A stretch of DNA of 64,000 nt from Bactericera cockerelli (lineage: Eukaryota; Arthropoda; Insecta; Hemiptera; Triozidae): the NCBI GenBank assembly GCA_024516035.1, contig CM044967.1, positions 16,310,502 to 16,374,501 on the forward strand, read 5' to 3'. The notes beneath the pieces were generated by a model, which made no database searches, was not told the origin of the DNA, and was given only the letters and a program-made list of their open reading frames with translations. Below, piece after piece: positions 1 through 11,563 of this stretch. The first letter of the stretch is position 1, and each line of letters opens with the position of its first letter. Position numbers and translations under genes: made by a program.

Positions 1-55
1 CCCAGGTCACCATGCGTGTAATGTCTAGCGCGTTAACTCACTCGGCAACGGTGAC
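1..55 (-). repeat. SINE-C head fragment
   Basis: Reverse of the tRNA-like head of SINE-C (AGGTCACC, AACTCACTCGGC), cut by the window edge. Confidence 0.7.
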
Positions 56-289
56 AACTTTGTTAAAATACTATGCTGTTGTTTTCAATGATGATGACGT
101 AATTAAAACATTTTTCACTGCTATCTGAACTATCGTCTCTTTCTAACACCTGTTCAAGGTCATTTGAGACGGAAAACTAAAAAATATAATACTATTTCTA
201 TCTCGCTGGGGGAAGTTAAACCATTAACATTTGCGGTACCAGTCTTTTCGAGCCAAAAGACGCACCCTTAACCGGATTGAAGTTGACGT
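56..289. other. gene-free sequence; last 75 bases are a shared SINE flank
   Basis: No coding signal. The part from about 217 to 289 (contains AAAAGACGCACCCTTAAC) reappears inverted at 19915-19985, beside another SINE-A copy. Confidence 0.6.
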
Positions 290-504
290 GCACTGCTGGT
301 AGTCAAGTGGTTAAAGCGTTAGTCTATTAATCCAGGTAGCGTAGGGATCCGTTCGTTCGAATCATAATCAGTGCATGAAATTTTCCTCATTAATTTGAGT
401 TTGTGACCACATAATAATAAAACTCTTAGGGTTAGGTGGTAGAAAATGCTTTGAGCAATAACCTCACCTGGTGATAACCTTCCACTAAAGAGTGTTATTA
501 TTAT
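290..504 (+). repeat. SINE-A copy
   Basis: tRNA-like head with GTCAAGTGGTTAAAGCG (A-box region) and GTTCGAATC (B box), then GAGTTTGTGACCACATAATA, TAGGTGGTAGAAAATGC and an (ATT)n tail. Confidence 0.85.
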
Positions 505-686
505 ACAACAAACTGTAGAGTTGATAATATGTATATTGTTGACGTTAGAAAGTTATACAGAAAGTTTTAAAGTGTGGAAGTTGGAGTGTTAAAACCAAAC
601 AGCCTAAAATGTCGAATCCACTTGAGTTGGGAAAAAGACAAAATGGGAAAAGGAGAAGAACAAGCAGGGACAGTAATAATTATAAA

Positions 687-822
687 TCCATAACTTGATA
701 GATAAGGTGGCGGGCTTGTAACCTGGAGGTCGGTGGTTCAAGTCCCAAATACAGCAAAAATTTAGTAAACCGAGTTTCAGTACTTGTGACATCACGAAAG
801 TCATTAACACTATTCTGATAAA
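687..822 (+). repeat. SINE-D copy
   Basis: tRNA-like head CTTGATAGATAAGGTGGCGG, CTTGTAACCTGGAGGTCGG, GGTTCAAGTCC; short body ending in ATTAACAC. Confidence 0.7.
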
Positions 823-868
823 TTTTAAGTAAATCCATATGAAATAAAATTGTTGTGGAGTGTGGACC

Positions 869-1126
869 ATATCGTCAGCTGGAAGGTAAAACTGACCATC
901 TGCATTTGGACAATTTTTCAGGAGAGCCGCGCAAAGTTTTGACGTGGCGGGCCTTCCTGAAAAAACCTCCCGGTGGACTGTTTTGGCTCACAATGGAATT
1001 TTTCTACTTTATTGAATTGATAAAACCTTGATTTCACCAAATTAATCTTAAAATATTGATTTCTTCATAGAAAAATCGGAATCATCAACTGTCACTTGGT
1101 CAGTTTTACCTACTAGCCGACGATAT
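869..1126. mobile_element. MITE with 30-bp terminal inverted repeats
   Basis: 869-898 and 1097-1126 are inverted copies of each other with few mismatches (core AGGTAAAACTGACCA). No internal ORF. The superfamily is not identifiable. Confidence 0.7.
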
Positions 1127-1161
1127 TTTGTATTGTCAAATTTTATTCTTATCATGTTTTC

Positions 1162-1362
1162 GGGGTTTAATCTCCCATTGAACTGCTAAGGTCATATCGA
1201 GACAGGAGTTTTATCCTCCATCAGCCTGGGTGGAACCGGGAATAGCCAGGCCAAGGGTTCGAATTTGAGTGGTCATCCATCCAAGTCTTAAGCTCGCTGG
1301 ACGTTGCTTAACTTCAGTGACTGAGCTAGAACTTGTGTATCAACGTGCCATCGACTATGCCT
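1162..1362 (-). repeat. 5S-derived SINE copy
   Basis: Read on the minus strand it has GTCGATGGCACGTTG, a 5S-like centre with GATGGATGACC, and ends GGTTAAACCCC-like. Confidence 0.7.
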
Positions 1363-2980
1363 ATCAAAAAACACATAACAATAAAAATAAATCTTGTAAA
1401 AATAACGAAAACTTCGAATAAATAATTCTTCAGTAGGGTGGGAAGGACACTCTAAAAGGGACAGAAGGACACTCAAATCAAAGCTGCACCGTCTAACCCA
1501 AATATTGGAGAAATACATAATTCATCTCTCCAGATACGGAACACTAGTGGAATCGCGCGGGCACCCCAGCACGTGTTATGAGTGCTCCATATCAGCGCGA
1601 GGGTTGTCAGTGGGTTAAGATAAACTTTTTACGAAGGGGAGAGTCGTGAGCTTTCGAAAGCGAGGGGGAAGATGAAATTATCGCAGAGGGAAGACCGCCA
1701 GTGTAGTTCGCAGAAGCCAACCCTGCTTTCTACTAGCACGCGTTTTCAAAACAATCATATTACTTTCATTCCTGTGTTGTGTTTTATTTTAAATTAACCT
1801 TCTTGTTCTGGTCACGTAATGAAGATAAACTTTTTAATCTCACAAGTCTCTCGGTTTTTATAAAATTCCGAGAAAAAAATATCAAGTTCTTTATGTTTTA
1901 TCTGATTTAAAACATACCACCGGTTTTTTTTAATAACTTCCTTATTTCGACTTTAAAACATTCGGAATGAACTTCGTCGGAAATATTGCCCAATTGTATA
2001 ATTGCATCATATCAAATTCGAATAAGAATGACGCCAATGTCATAAAAAAGCTCTCTATGGTTTTTGTTTACAAAATAGTTTTCTAGTGTAATTTCGGCTA
2101 CCATGTTTTTAATTCGGCTTAATCGTTTATTTATCGCTAAGTGAATAGAAAAGTGATTAAAAATGTAAAGACGTTAATACAATATTAATACTTTAATTAT
2201 TTAAATAGGCAGAATATTCGCTATGCTCCATTACAACAAAAGTAAGTGAAATAGTTCTTATTATGAAGTGGGTATATTTAACCGACAATTGATTAAAAAT
2301 TGGACTGTTATAGGTATGTAATATTTTTTGTAAAACTAAGATTCTTCAATTTTTTTTTTAAAGAATTTAATACAATTATTACATATGTAGGTCTGTACCT
2401 ATAACATTACTTTGGATTTCTAATGTGGACTTTTATAACAAATAATGAAAATTGGAAAAAAAATTCAACATAGGTATTTTGTATTCCATAGGCATCAGAC
2501 AACATAACCATTCAAGTATAAGTACTGTACGAATAATATTATAAGTAGGTAAATATCGTAAATAATTAAGTGTGGTACCATTTTATTTATCGTAAATAAT
2601 ATATAGGTACCATTTTAAAAATACCATTTTGTCTATTTATTACGCATAATGTGCAAGTAATTCTTTTAGTAACTTAATAGATTGGATTGGCATTCTTAAT
2701 AGATTGGCACTAACCTAACTACATATATTTGAATTAATCTGAAAATATCATATTTTATGGTAAATTCTGGATGTCACAAGAAATATTGGGCTATAGAAAA
2801 TAAATTGGTACGCATAGTTAAAGGGATGTGACTTTATACGTACATATTGTTAATTTGGCAATGAAAACCACGTGTTATTATTATTATTTAAAATCAATTA
2901 GTGATTGATGGGCAATACCCTGGTCTTGAATAACTCATGTATGATTATCAGGACGTTTAAAGCTAAAATAGAATCATTGA
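1363..2980. other. AT-rich gene-free sequence with a GC-richer patch
   Basis: No supported gene. 1550-1745 is clearly richer in GC (for example GAAGACCGCCAGTG) than its surroundings and might be a promoter or untranslated exon, but nothing confirms it. From 1800 on it is plain AT-rich sequence. Confidence 0.4.
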
Positions 2981-2982
2981 AC

Positions 2983-3810
2983 ATTGAATTGAATACTTTC
3001 ATTTGATTTTATTTTATTGATGACAATACATTGAAAATATATTTTTGAAATAGGTATGTAAGATTAACTTAAATACTAAAAAGATAAAATATTAACTGAC
3101 ATAGCATGTCCTAAACTACCCACACTAAGAAAATCAGTGATTTCCTGACTTTGTATTTGTCCGTCCTTATATACCACAGTAAAACAAGAATATCATATTG
3201 AATTGAATACTTTCATTTATTTGTACAATAATGATATACAATAAATTACCAACAGAAGAAAGTATGCCATTTATTATCTGCGATACATTTCTTATAAGCA
3301 AAGTCTATATAACTTCTAAGGAGCCTAGACTTTGGATTTGTCCTTCCTTATGTATAATCCTCCTAAGACCGTAAAATTATAATATAATATTGAATTGAAT
3401 ACTTTCATTTATTTGTACAAGAAATAATTCAGCAGTGTTGAGTTCCAAATGGAATAAGTCCTTCAGTGTGGTGAAAAACTTCGTATGGGTGAACAACCAA
3501 TTCTCAATCATAAGATCCATAGACTTGAGAATTAGAGGTTCAAGAAAAAAATAAGACATTATTCTGAATATGTTTAATATACTCGTATGTAAAAAAGAAA
3601 AGAAAAAAAAAAAAAAAAAAGTTACATATGTATTAGGTACTCATAAAAATGTACAATACATTACCAGCAGAAGAAAGTAATGCCATTTATTGTCTTCAAT
3701 ACATTTCCTATAAGCTAAGTCTAACTTCTGAGGACCCTATAGACTTTGGACAAGTCCGTCCTTATGTATAATCTTCCTACCACAGTAAAACAAGAACATA
3801 ATAAAGTGCC
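2983..3810. repeat. diverged tandem repeat, about 200-bp unit
   Basis: TTGAATTGAATACTTTCATTT occurs at about 2987, 3200 and 3392. The block with CAGAAGAAAGTA, CATTTAT, TTATGTATAATC and CCACAGTAAAACAAGAA recurs at 3105-3195, 3240-3385 and 3650-3800. An A-run at 3600-3620 splits the array. Confidence 0.7.
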
Positions 3811-4197
3811 TATCTCACGGACACAAAAAACATCAATTTTTTGAGAATTTTTGTCCACATAAAGTTTCAAACGTCGCCCGAGGCAAAAAAAGATTGAGAA
3901 GGGCTGTTCTAGCCCATATTAAATTCTCATCAGTCGTCTAGGCCAAGTATTGTTTTTGGAAATAATTCCTTGTTTGTGTATGATAGTATTCTGAAAACAA
4001 ATAAATAATGTTTCTCCTCCCACACGGGAAAACCTACAAAGGCCGGCCGAGGGACAGGGGTGACTGAACTCTCTGAATTCTGAGAAAAACCTTCATTCTC
4101 GCTTTGATAACGTATAATTTTTGTCGCTGACAAAGTATGACATTTTTTTTCAGCTGTTGTAGATTTTGCACATTTTTTATTTAAATTTCTGGTTTTA

Positions 4198-4255
4198 CTT
4201 CCGAGCATATCAGATTAGAAATATCGGGAGTATTTTGTTCGTATTGGTATCCTTT
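4198..4255 (+). repeat. repeat J head fragment
   Basis: Diverged copy of the foldback head of repeat J: ACTTCCGAG, then ATTAGAAATATCGGGAGTAT. Confidence 0.5.
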
Positions 4256-4316
4256 GAGTATTTTTACTGGGGTAGCCATTGTTATTATAATCATCTCTCT
4301 ACCAGACTAGACAAGT

Positions 4317-4530
4317 GCACTGGTTGTCGAGTGGTTAACTCGCTAGTCTGGTAACCCATCTAGCGGAGGGATTCGTTGGTTCGAGTCCAACCCAGTGCAT
4401 GAATTTTTCCTCATTAATTTGAGTTTATAACCACATAATAATAAGACTCTGTGAGGGTTAGGTGGTAGAAAATGCTTTGAGCATGAACCTCGCCTGGTGG
4501 TTACCTTCCACTAAAGAGTATTATTATTAG
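4317..4530 (+). repeat. SINE-A copy
   Basis: Head GCACTGGTTGTCGAGTGG through CCAGTGCATG; complete tail with (ATT)n. Confidence 0.87.
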
Positions 4531-5078
4531 TAATATTATATTTTATCCTGTTTAATAATTCGGCCCCTATACTTTCACTCTATCCTGTAGACATGCTGTA
4601 GTGTTGTGGGCATTGGATGTTTCTCTTATCCCAACACGTCCAAGCGATGTGCATTCGCTTCAGTTAACATGGAGAAAATTCTCTAACGGCCTCATAAAAT
4701 GAGACGGAAAAGTGTACGGTACGCTCGAAGTTTTCCCTTGGTAACTTATCTTATTTTTACGAGTATTTATTATTACATAGTATATTTTTTCATCAGGCTA
4801 AATAATAAATAAATTTATTTAATATGAAAATGTGAGAAATATTCTTTTTTTATGTACAGCATCAACGTCTATTATCTACAGTATCGTAAATATTGCTTTA
4901 TTTAGACAGTCAGCCCGAAGCAAGTTTAAATACATCATTAATCTAGCACATCTTTACCGTAGAAAACTTGCTACAAAATTTCAGCAGCTTTTTTTTGCAT
5001 CCCGTATTTTGGCATTAAAATCACTGATTAAATGAGTGGATGTCGCTTTTTAAATCAGTGAAAACTGATAGCCCAAAA
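4531..5078. other. gene-free AT-rich sequence
   Basis: Short open frames only; no coding bias or splice context seen. Confidence 0.5.
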
Positions 5079-5256
5079 AAGTGAAGTGGTAAACGCGCTA
5101 GTCTGGTAATCCAGGTAGCGTAGGGATCCGTTGGTTCTAATTCCACCCAGAATTTTTCCTCATTAATTTGAGTTTGTGACCACATTATAATTTAACTTTG
5201 AGGGTTAGGTGGTAGAAAATGCTTTGAGCATTAAAGAGTAGGTCTGTATTATTATA
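5079..5256 (+). repeat. SINE-A copy, damaged
   Basis: The first head bases and most of the tail are missing; the body from ACGCGCTAGTCTGGTAATCC is clear. Confidence 0.75.
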
Positions 5257-5258
5257 CT

Positions 5259-5530
5259 GGCTGGGGGACTATAAACAGGACTATAATTGGAAGAGAATGC
5301 CGTAGGCATTAGCACCGCCCTTGATCAAGTTTTGTTTAATAATTTCAACTTTATTTCTTGTAAATTGTAGGTATATACTATATTTTGTAAATAAAACTTG
5401 ATTAAATCTGTTTAATAAACAGGGAGTCGACCAGCATTGGTCCTTGTAAAGACAGTGGTAGAAGTGCTGAGTCATTCCTCCACTGTCTGGCAATCATCGT
5501 TCACGATGATGCCACCCTACGATGATGATT
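5259..5530 (+). repeat. repeat G split by a diverged SINE-E-like insert
   Basis: CTGGCTGGGGGACTATAAAC starts the element at 5259. Sequence 5283-5405 (AGAATGCCGTAGGCATTAGC, CGCCCTT) interrupts it, and it resumes at AACAGGGAGTCGACCAGC through TCGTTCACGATGATGCCACC with a GAT tail. Confidence 0.65.
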
Positions 5531-5662
5531 ATTATTATATGGTCAATATCCCAAATGGGAGTATAACTTGTCAAGTCCCGGCTGGGTTTCGAACCCGCGA
5601 CCCCTTGATTACCAGACCGACGCGCGACGTCTTGACCACTGAACTACTGGGACAGATAACTG
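5528..5662 (-). repeat. SINE-B copy
   Basis: Reverse orientation; GGCTGGGTTTCGAACCCGCG is the B-box region and GAACTACTGGGACA the head. Confidence 0.8.
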
Positions 5663-5932
5663 TCATAACTCACTCTCGGCTGTCAGTATAAAATTAACCT
5701 CGTATGCTGACGTTTCTAACATTAAAATTCCATGAACGTACTTGGATGCAAGTTTATAATGTTGCTGTCGACCTATCACTGCTGTCGCTTTCCTTAATGC
5801 ATTTTATGCTCTGTCCTCCTCACTTTGTGTCAGCTTTAAACGCTTACACTGGGGTACGGAGGAGTTGATAAAAGTTTAAAGCATTAAACATGCTAGTAAA
5901 AAGCTAATACTATTAGATACTAATTATAGTAT

Positions 5933-6120
5933 CGACCTCAGTAGCTCGATCGATATGGCGGAGGACTTATAAACTATTATTATTATTAAATACTTTATTA
6001 GATATAAAAAGACATATCAAGCAAAACGCTAGTTTTGCACCGCCAAGAAAAACAAAACGAGCGTGTATACTTACGCTAAACCTAGTTCGTATGTATTTTC
6101 TTTTGTAATTTTGACCTTCT
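5933..6120. repeat. SINE-D head fragment and repeat Q
   Basis: 5933-5975 is a SINE-D head. 6025-6095 (GCAAAACGCTAGTTTTGCACC, ACGCTAAACCTAGTTCG) recurs inverted in pieces at 13528-13600 and 13860-13900. Confidence 0.6.
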
Positions 6121-6284
6121 TATATTACATTACAGGTAGCTTCTTCTAATTCAGAATGTTGCAATATTATACTCCAAACTTCTGTCTCCAATTGATTCTA
6201 TCTTCTGCGATTCTCTTACACATTCTTCAAAATTTGGTGTGTTCATCCATTCCAAGATGTTGTCGATCCATTTCTTCCGTGGTC

Positions 6285-6490
6285 TCCCTCTTGTGACATA
6301 ATAACACAAAGAAAAGCATTATTATTAGTTTTCTGTCCTTGTAGCTCAGTGGTCAAAGCGTCAGAGGTCAGAGACGTATTATTATGTGGTCGGAATATCG
6401 ACCACATAATAATACGTCTTGGACTTATTGCTGGAATAATGGGACTCAATAGTCCTGTCGGGCAGTATAAATAAGGCGATATTATTATTT
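6285..6490. repeat. rearranged SINE-B with perfect foldback
   Basis: 6373-6392 and 6399-6418 are perfect 20-bp inverted arms (GACGTATTATTATGTGGTCG) made of SINE-B body sequence. The normal SINE-B tail follows to GGCGATATTATTATT. Confidence 0.85.
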
Positions 6491-6949
6491 TCAAAAATGT
6501 GTACAAATCCCGTAGAAATTCTGTTACATGCAGTGGAAAGCAATGGAAAGTTAGGAATTAATTAGCAAGGGGTCAGAGGATAATATGGGATAATACCCTA
6601 TAATCTTCTACTTGTTAAACATGTACTCGTACAAATCCTAATTAACGCAGCTTCTTCTTATCTTTCCTCTCTGAGGTAATTTTCTCTTTTTCCTTTCAAT
6701 AGTGGCGCCAGAAAATTAGGTATCTCTCTCCCCCTACCACAAAAACGCACAAACACACACGCACACTTCTTTCTGTCTACACAGGAGGTATATACATTAC
6801 AGGAGTGTTGGTAGAGATTGCCTTTGGTAACGAATCTCTGTATTTTTGTCTATACGATAAGGGTAATGTGGACATTTGACAAGGATGTCAAGGGTCCTCA
6901 GAACTATGTCTAATAGTTGTCTGCTTTGTACGAAATATGCGTTTTTTTT

Positions 6950-7131
6950 TACTCTGGTAATGCCGCCACTGGTCGTTACTCATACAAGTAACTACTCATT
7001 TTTCCTCACGAGGTATGAGTGGACCCCGAACATCCAAGTACAGAGCAGAAAAATTCCTGCCCCGCTGGGGATCGAATCCAGGTCACCATGCGTGCAATGC
7101 CTAGCGCGCTAACTCACTCTGCCACGGTGAC
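6950..7131 (-). repeat. SINE-C copy
   Basis: Reverse orientation; TGCCGCCACTGGTCG, CTCACGAGGTATGAGTGG, then head CTAACTCACTCTGCCACGGTGAC. Confidence 0.85.
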
Positions 7132-7138
7132 TTAAGAT

Positions 7139-7345
7139 TTATTATTATTCGTTAATATTTAATCATTTATTAATAGGACATTTATGTACAAACAAGTAAT
7201 TATAAAAATACAAAATTTAGAACAATATAAACAAGAAAAGAAAAGATAAGCAACATACATAATATATACACAGATGTTCTAACTAAAAGGGCGGGGATAT
7301 TTTATTGTCTATGGCAATCTCTTCCACCCAACCCTTTATTTACAT
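7139..7345 (-). repeat. SINE-E copy
   Basis: Starts with (TTA)n and ends CTAACTAAAAGGGCGGGG ... CTCTTCCACCCAACC. Confidence 0.8.
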
Positions 7346-7860
7346 ACCTTAGCTCGCATCCAGTGGCGTTGCTATACACAAAATATCTCGGATAGCATAC
7401 TTTTTTCAGGGGCCTTGAAATTGAAGTGTCCATTTTATCATCACCTGCATCCTTTGTCAGACTTTATGCTCACATTAAACCATAAAGGCGGAAAAGAAAT
7501 TTCTGAATTTACACTAGTATTTACTCTACACTGTAGATTTACTATTTCTGTAGATTTTGATATCTCATTGGAATCTACAGAAATGGAGTTGTCAGTAATT
7601 TGGCATGCACAAATGAAATTCATTGTAGACAATTATTAAAAAAAAAACTAGTCTAACAGGTGCTTAAATTTTCTCTCCTGGCAATTTCTGAAAACACACA
7701 ACTGACCAGCCAGGCAGCCATTATATTGTGCGCTATCATAAAGTAGAAACTAAGTTCAAGGCGTTTAACATTTCAGGCAAGGAGGTTAACCGCAAGTAGC
7801 CAAGGGGTTTGCTTAGTTTTATGAACTCGGGCTGACCATTAATTCAGAATGTCCAGGGAG
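7346..7860. other. gene-free sequence with an unassigned 74-codon open frame
   Basis: A plus-strand frame at 7415-7639 (MKLKCPFYHHLHPLSDF...) follows TTTTTTCAGGG and stops in TAA. It has no recognisable domain and no supporting donor; probably chance. Confidence 0.35.
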
Positions 7861-7867
7861 TATGAAT

Positions 7868-8279
7868 AGGGGGGGAGAGAGAGATATGGGAGAGAAGGAG
7901 ACAAAGGATGAAATTGAAAGAGTTGGAGAGACTGAAAAAGAATTAGACAGCCAGAGAGAGAGAGAAAACTAAAGATGAAGTGAGAGAGAGAGAGAGACAA
8001 ATCTAAGTATGGAAAGTGAAAAAAAGACATAGAATGGGTTCAAAGGTTAAGAGAATAATGAAAAGAAGAGGGAAGGAAGGAAAGAGAGAGGGGAAGAAAA
8101 AGAGAGAGAGACAGAGACACACACACAGAAAGAGAATAATGAAAAATAAGGGAGAGAAAGAGAATGAGAAAGAAAGGAAGATAAAAAGAAAGAGAGATAG
8201 ACTGATAGATAAATAGACAGATAGAAAAATGATAGAGAAAGGAAGAAAAAATCCCAAGAGAGAGAAAAGGTATGGGGAC

Positions 8280-8310
<31 letters not shown>

Positions 8311-8560
8311 GTGAAAATTCAAGAGAGAGGGAGAGAGAAAAGAGACTGCAAGCACAGAAAAGAGTGAGAAGAATAGATAGTTTAACAGGATAGAGAGGGA
8401 TGAGTGATGAAAATTGCCAGAAGGGTTTTCTAGAAAAGGTTCTAACAAAAGGAAACCTTTATAACTCACACTTTCAAAACTAGACCACACTGTTATGTTC
8501 TCTAAGTAACCTTTACCCTTCAAATGATGAGAGCAGAAAGTGAGAGAGAGAAAGCGGGAT

Positions 8561-8610
<50 letters not shown>

Positions 8611-9085
8611 TAGTAAAGAAAAGAAAATGTAAAAGAAACTTAGAGAAGGTAAAGCAGAGAGAGAGAGATAGCAAAAAGGGAGAGGGAAAAAGAATGATAG
8701 CAAGAGAGAAGTAAAAAATAAGAGTGAGGGATAGAGACTGACAGAGAGGAAAGAAAAATGAGTAATAGCAAGAAGGAAGGAAAGAGAAAGAGAGAGAGAA
8801 ATAAAAATAGAAAATATAAGGGAGAGAGAGAAAGAGCAAAGAAACGAAAGAAGGAAAAGAAAAGAGAGAGAGAAAAAATAAAGAAAAAAATGCATAGAAG
8901 AATTAAAGTTCTTTCTCTCTCTCCCTCTCTATACACATGTCTTACCCTCTGTCTCTCTCTCTGTCTCAGAGAGAGATAAGGAAGAAAAAGAGAAACAGAG
9001 TTTCCAAAGGAAAAGGAGAGCGAGAGAGAAAGAAGAAAGGAGTGGAGAGAGAGAGGGTAGAATAAAAAGGAAAATGAGAGAGGAA
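7868..9085. repeat. GA-rich low-complexity tract
   Basis: Long (GA)n with AAAG/GGGA interruptions; purest at 8279-8309 and 8560-8606. It is interrupted by a non-repetitive island at about 8400-8530. Open frames on either strand here are Ser/Leu/Phe or Arg/Lys/Glu artefacts. Confidence 0.95.
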
Positions 9086-9159
9086 ACGGAAGCCCTGTAG
9101 AGCACCAACCTATTACCTTTGCCCTACAACACGGTTTGTACTTAATATTATGTATATTT

Positions 9160-9522
9160 CAGGCGCGGCCGGTGCTAGGGAGCTGCGGAACTGCAGCACC
9201 CCCAGACGAAAAGGGAAAAAAGAGGGGTTTTTCAAGTCCTAGCTCGTACACAATGAATATCATTACACTTTTCATGAATAATTATAATAAAAAAGGCTTG
9301 TCAAGGTAAAAAAACTCAAACTTGTAAGGTACTAAAGGATCGTCCCATTTTAGTTATTTAGTCCCATTTTAGGTCGTTTCTTGAATAATTATAATAAAAA
9401 AGGCTTGCCAAGGTAAAAAAACGCTCAAATTTGTAAGGTACTAAAATGATCGTTTATAAATCCCATTTTAGTCCGGTTTATGTGGCAGCACCCTCAAAAC
9501 ATTTTCCAACCGGCCGCGCCTG
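9160..9522. mobile_element. GC-ended MITE with CAGGCGCGGCCGG terminal repeats
   Basis: The 13-bp ends at 9160-9172 and 9510-9522 are perfect inverted repeats. Inside, a unit of about 115 bp (AATAATTATAATAAAAAAGG ... AAGGTACTAAA) is present twice. No ORF. The CAG start suggests hAT-like, but no clear target duplication was seen. Confidence 0.8.
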
Positions 9523-9924
9523 TTATGATGTATATTCTCTATATCTATAGCACCTACTTCTTGTACTTAAGTACGTACTTTACCTAAAGTTTTCTTACTT
9601 TCCTTAACCTAAAGAAAGAAAAGTAATAATGTAATCACCCAAAAAAGTTTCCTTATCGAGTAGAAAGTAAAGTATTGTTTTCACCCAACTTTTCGATAGT
9701 CAGTTTTCGAAACCTACACAATTTTCAAGATCCCAAGTTCCTAAGGGTCAAATTATAAAATTTAATAGGATTACTACAAAGATGAGGGTTCCTTAAGTCG
9801 GAATTTCAACCTATCAAAATGCACTTTAGTCCGACTTTATAGTTTGACTTGAGGACGGTCTACTGCCATTTACTTTATTCTATTACTTCAGGTAAATTGC
9901 TAATATTAGAAATCGGAAGTTTAA
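9523..9924. other. gene-free sequence with decayed MITE-K-like piece
   Basis: 9745-9860 begins GGGTCAAATTATAAAATTTA, like one MITE-K end. 9898-9922 carries TAATATTAGAAATCGGAAGT, a scrap of repeat J. Confidence 0.5.
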
Positions 9925-10134
9925 TGCATTCGTAGTCAAGTGGTTAAAGCGCTAGTCTGGTAATACAGGTAGGGATCCGTTGGTTCGAATTCCACCCAAT
10001 GCATGATTTTTCCCTCATTTATTTAAGAATATGACCACATAATAATATGACTCTGAGGGTTAGGTGGTAGAAAAAGCTTTAAGTACTAACTTCGACTGGT
10101 GGTTGCCTTCCACTAAGGAGTATTATTATTATTT
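9925..10134 (+). repeat. SINE-A copy
   Basis: Head from TGCATTCGTAGTCAAGTGG, then CAATGCATG, body and (ATT)n tail; part of the anticodon region is deleted. Confidence 0.85.
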
Positions 10135-10194
10135 TAGTGTTTTTTTTTTTTTAGGCTCGTCTGAAATCCAATGTATTGGTCCGTGTGTCTGTTC

Positions 10195-10285
10195 GTGTGT
10201 CGTAACCTGATGTTCGGTGGTTCAAAGTCCCAAGCACGGTAAATCTTATTAAATCTGGTTCAAGTACTTCTGAAGGAGTGACATC
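10195..10285 (+). repeat. SINE-D fragment
   Basis: GTAACCTGATGTTCGGTGG, TTCAAAGTCCC, then a body scrap. Confidence 0.55.
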
Positions 10286-10344
10286 ACTTTTCAGATTACC
10301 AAAAAATTATTATGATTACCGAGTTTCATTGATTTCTTCTGTTT

Positions 10345-10795
10345 CCTACTTTCTCTCTCTCTTCTTCTACCTCTCTTTCTCCTCAGTCTCTTTCTCTTCT
10401 CTCTCCTCTCTCTCTATCCTCCCTCTCTCTATCCCTCCTCTCTCAATCCAGCTCTCTTTTTTCTTTACCTCTCTCTCTTATCCATCCCTCTCTCTCTCTC
10501 TTCTCATTCCCCTCTCATCTCTCTCTCAACTCTCTCTCTCTCTCTATCCCCCCTCTCTCAATCCAGCTCTCTTATTTTCTTTACCTCTCTCTCTTATCCA
10601 TCCCCTCTCTACCTCTCTCCCTTCTCATTCCCCTCTCACTCTCTCTCTCTCAATCTCTCTCTCTCTCTATCCCTCTCTCAATCCAGCTCTCTTATTTTCT
10701 TTACCTCTCTCTCTCCCTCTTATTCCTCCCTCTCTCTTTCTTATTCCTCCCTCTCTCTCTTCTCATCCCCCTCTCACTCTCTCCTCTCAGTTAGC
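10345..10795. repeat. CT-rich tract with a higher-order repeat
   Basis: (CT)n with a repeating motif AATCCAGCTCTCTT at about 10445, 10560 and 10680, so blocks of about 115 bp were duplicated within the microsatellite. Confidence 0.9.
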
Positions 10796-10998
10796 ACAAT
10801 CTGTCTCTCACATGTCACATCAGACATCGAAAGAAAAAAAACTCGGCAAAAGTTCAGAACGTAATTTGACACTCCCCCAATCTGCTTACATAAGGTACAT
10901 TTTGTACTCGTAACACTGAAATGTAATTCCAGAAAATATATTACGACTTAGAGATATCTTTGTTTTCAGTTTTTTTTTTTGAAGATAAAGCTAGTGTC

Positions 10999-11170
10999 GG
11001 CTTTCGTGGCGTGACGGTTGAGACTACTGCCCGAAGTCCAGAGATCCCGAGTTCGAGCCACGGTTAGGGCAGACTTTTCGAAGGAAATTCTGTTCCCTCC
11101 AAACACGTGATGCTAGCATTTCCGGCCGTACCCAGGCTAGATGAGGTTAATGTGGGTAGCTATAGGTAGG
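10999..11170 (+). repeat. SINE-F copy
   Basis: tRNA-like head GGCTTTCGTGGCGTGACGG, GAGATCCCGAGTTCGAG, then the shared tail GAGGTTAATGTGGGTAGC. Confidence 0.75.
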
Positions 11171-11279
11171 TATAAGTATAAGTAGTAGGTCATCTGTAAA
11201 ATCTGGGTCATCTGCGCGGTGCCTTCCCACACTGGACAGTGAACAGCTGTTTTGATCTTACTGGCTCCTATCAGCAGGA

Positions 11280-11347
11280 CGTCGTTCTGTATCAACTAAA
11301 CCACCTCTCTATTTTCATCAGTCAAAATAGAAAAGTGAGAAGTTCTA
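11280..11347. repeat. repeat H fragment
   Basis: CCTCTCTATTTTCATCAGTC and AAAATAGAAAAGTGAGAAGT, a family seen at many other places in the window. Confidence 0.6.
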
Positions 11348-11563
11348 TAATAATAATAATAACACTCTTTAGTGGAAGGTAAATTCCAGGCGAGGTTAAT
11401 GCTCAAAGCATGTTCTACCTCCTAACCCTCAGAGTCTTATTATTATGTGGTCACAAACTCATATGAATGAGGAGAATTCATGCACTGGGTGAGATTCAAA
11501 CCAACGGATCCGTACGCTACCTGGATTACCAGACTAGCGCGTTAACCACTTGACTACCAGTAC
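11348..11563 (-). repeat. SINE-A copy
   Basis: Reverse orientation from (AATAAT)n CACTCTTTAGTGGAAGG to CTTGACTACCAGTAC. Confidence 0.87.

Noticed and set aside
1550..1745. GC-richer patch as a first exon or promoter
   Set aside because: No phase-compatible signal-peptide frame with a donor could be read; left as unassigned.
8047..8895. 282-codon minus-strand open frame, and its neighbours
   Set aside because: Ser/Leu/Phe-rich translation of a GA/CT microsatellite; no domain and equally open in other frames.
10278..10913. 211-codon plus-strand open frame
   Set aside because: Translation of a CT-rich tract with Ser/Leu runs.
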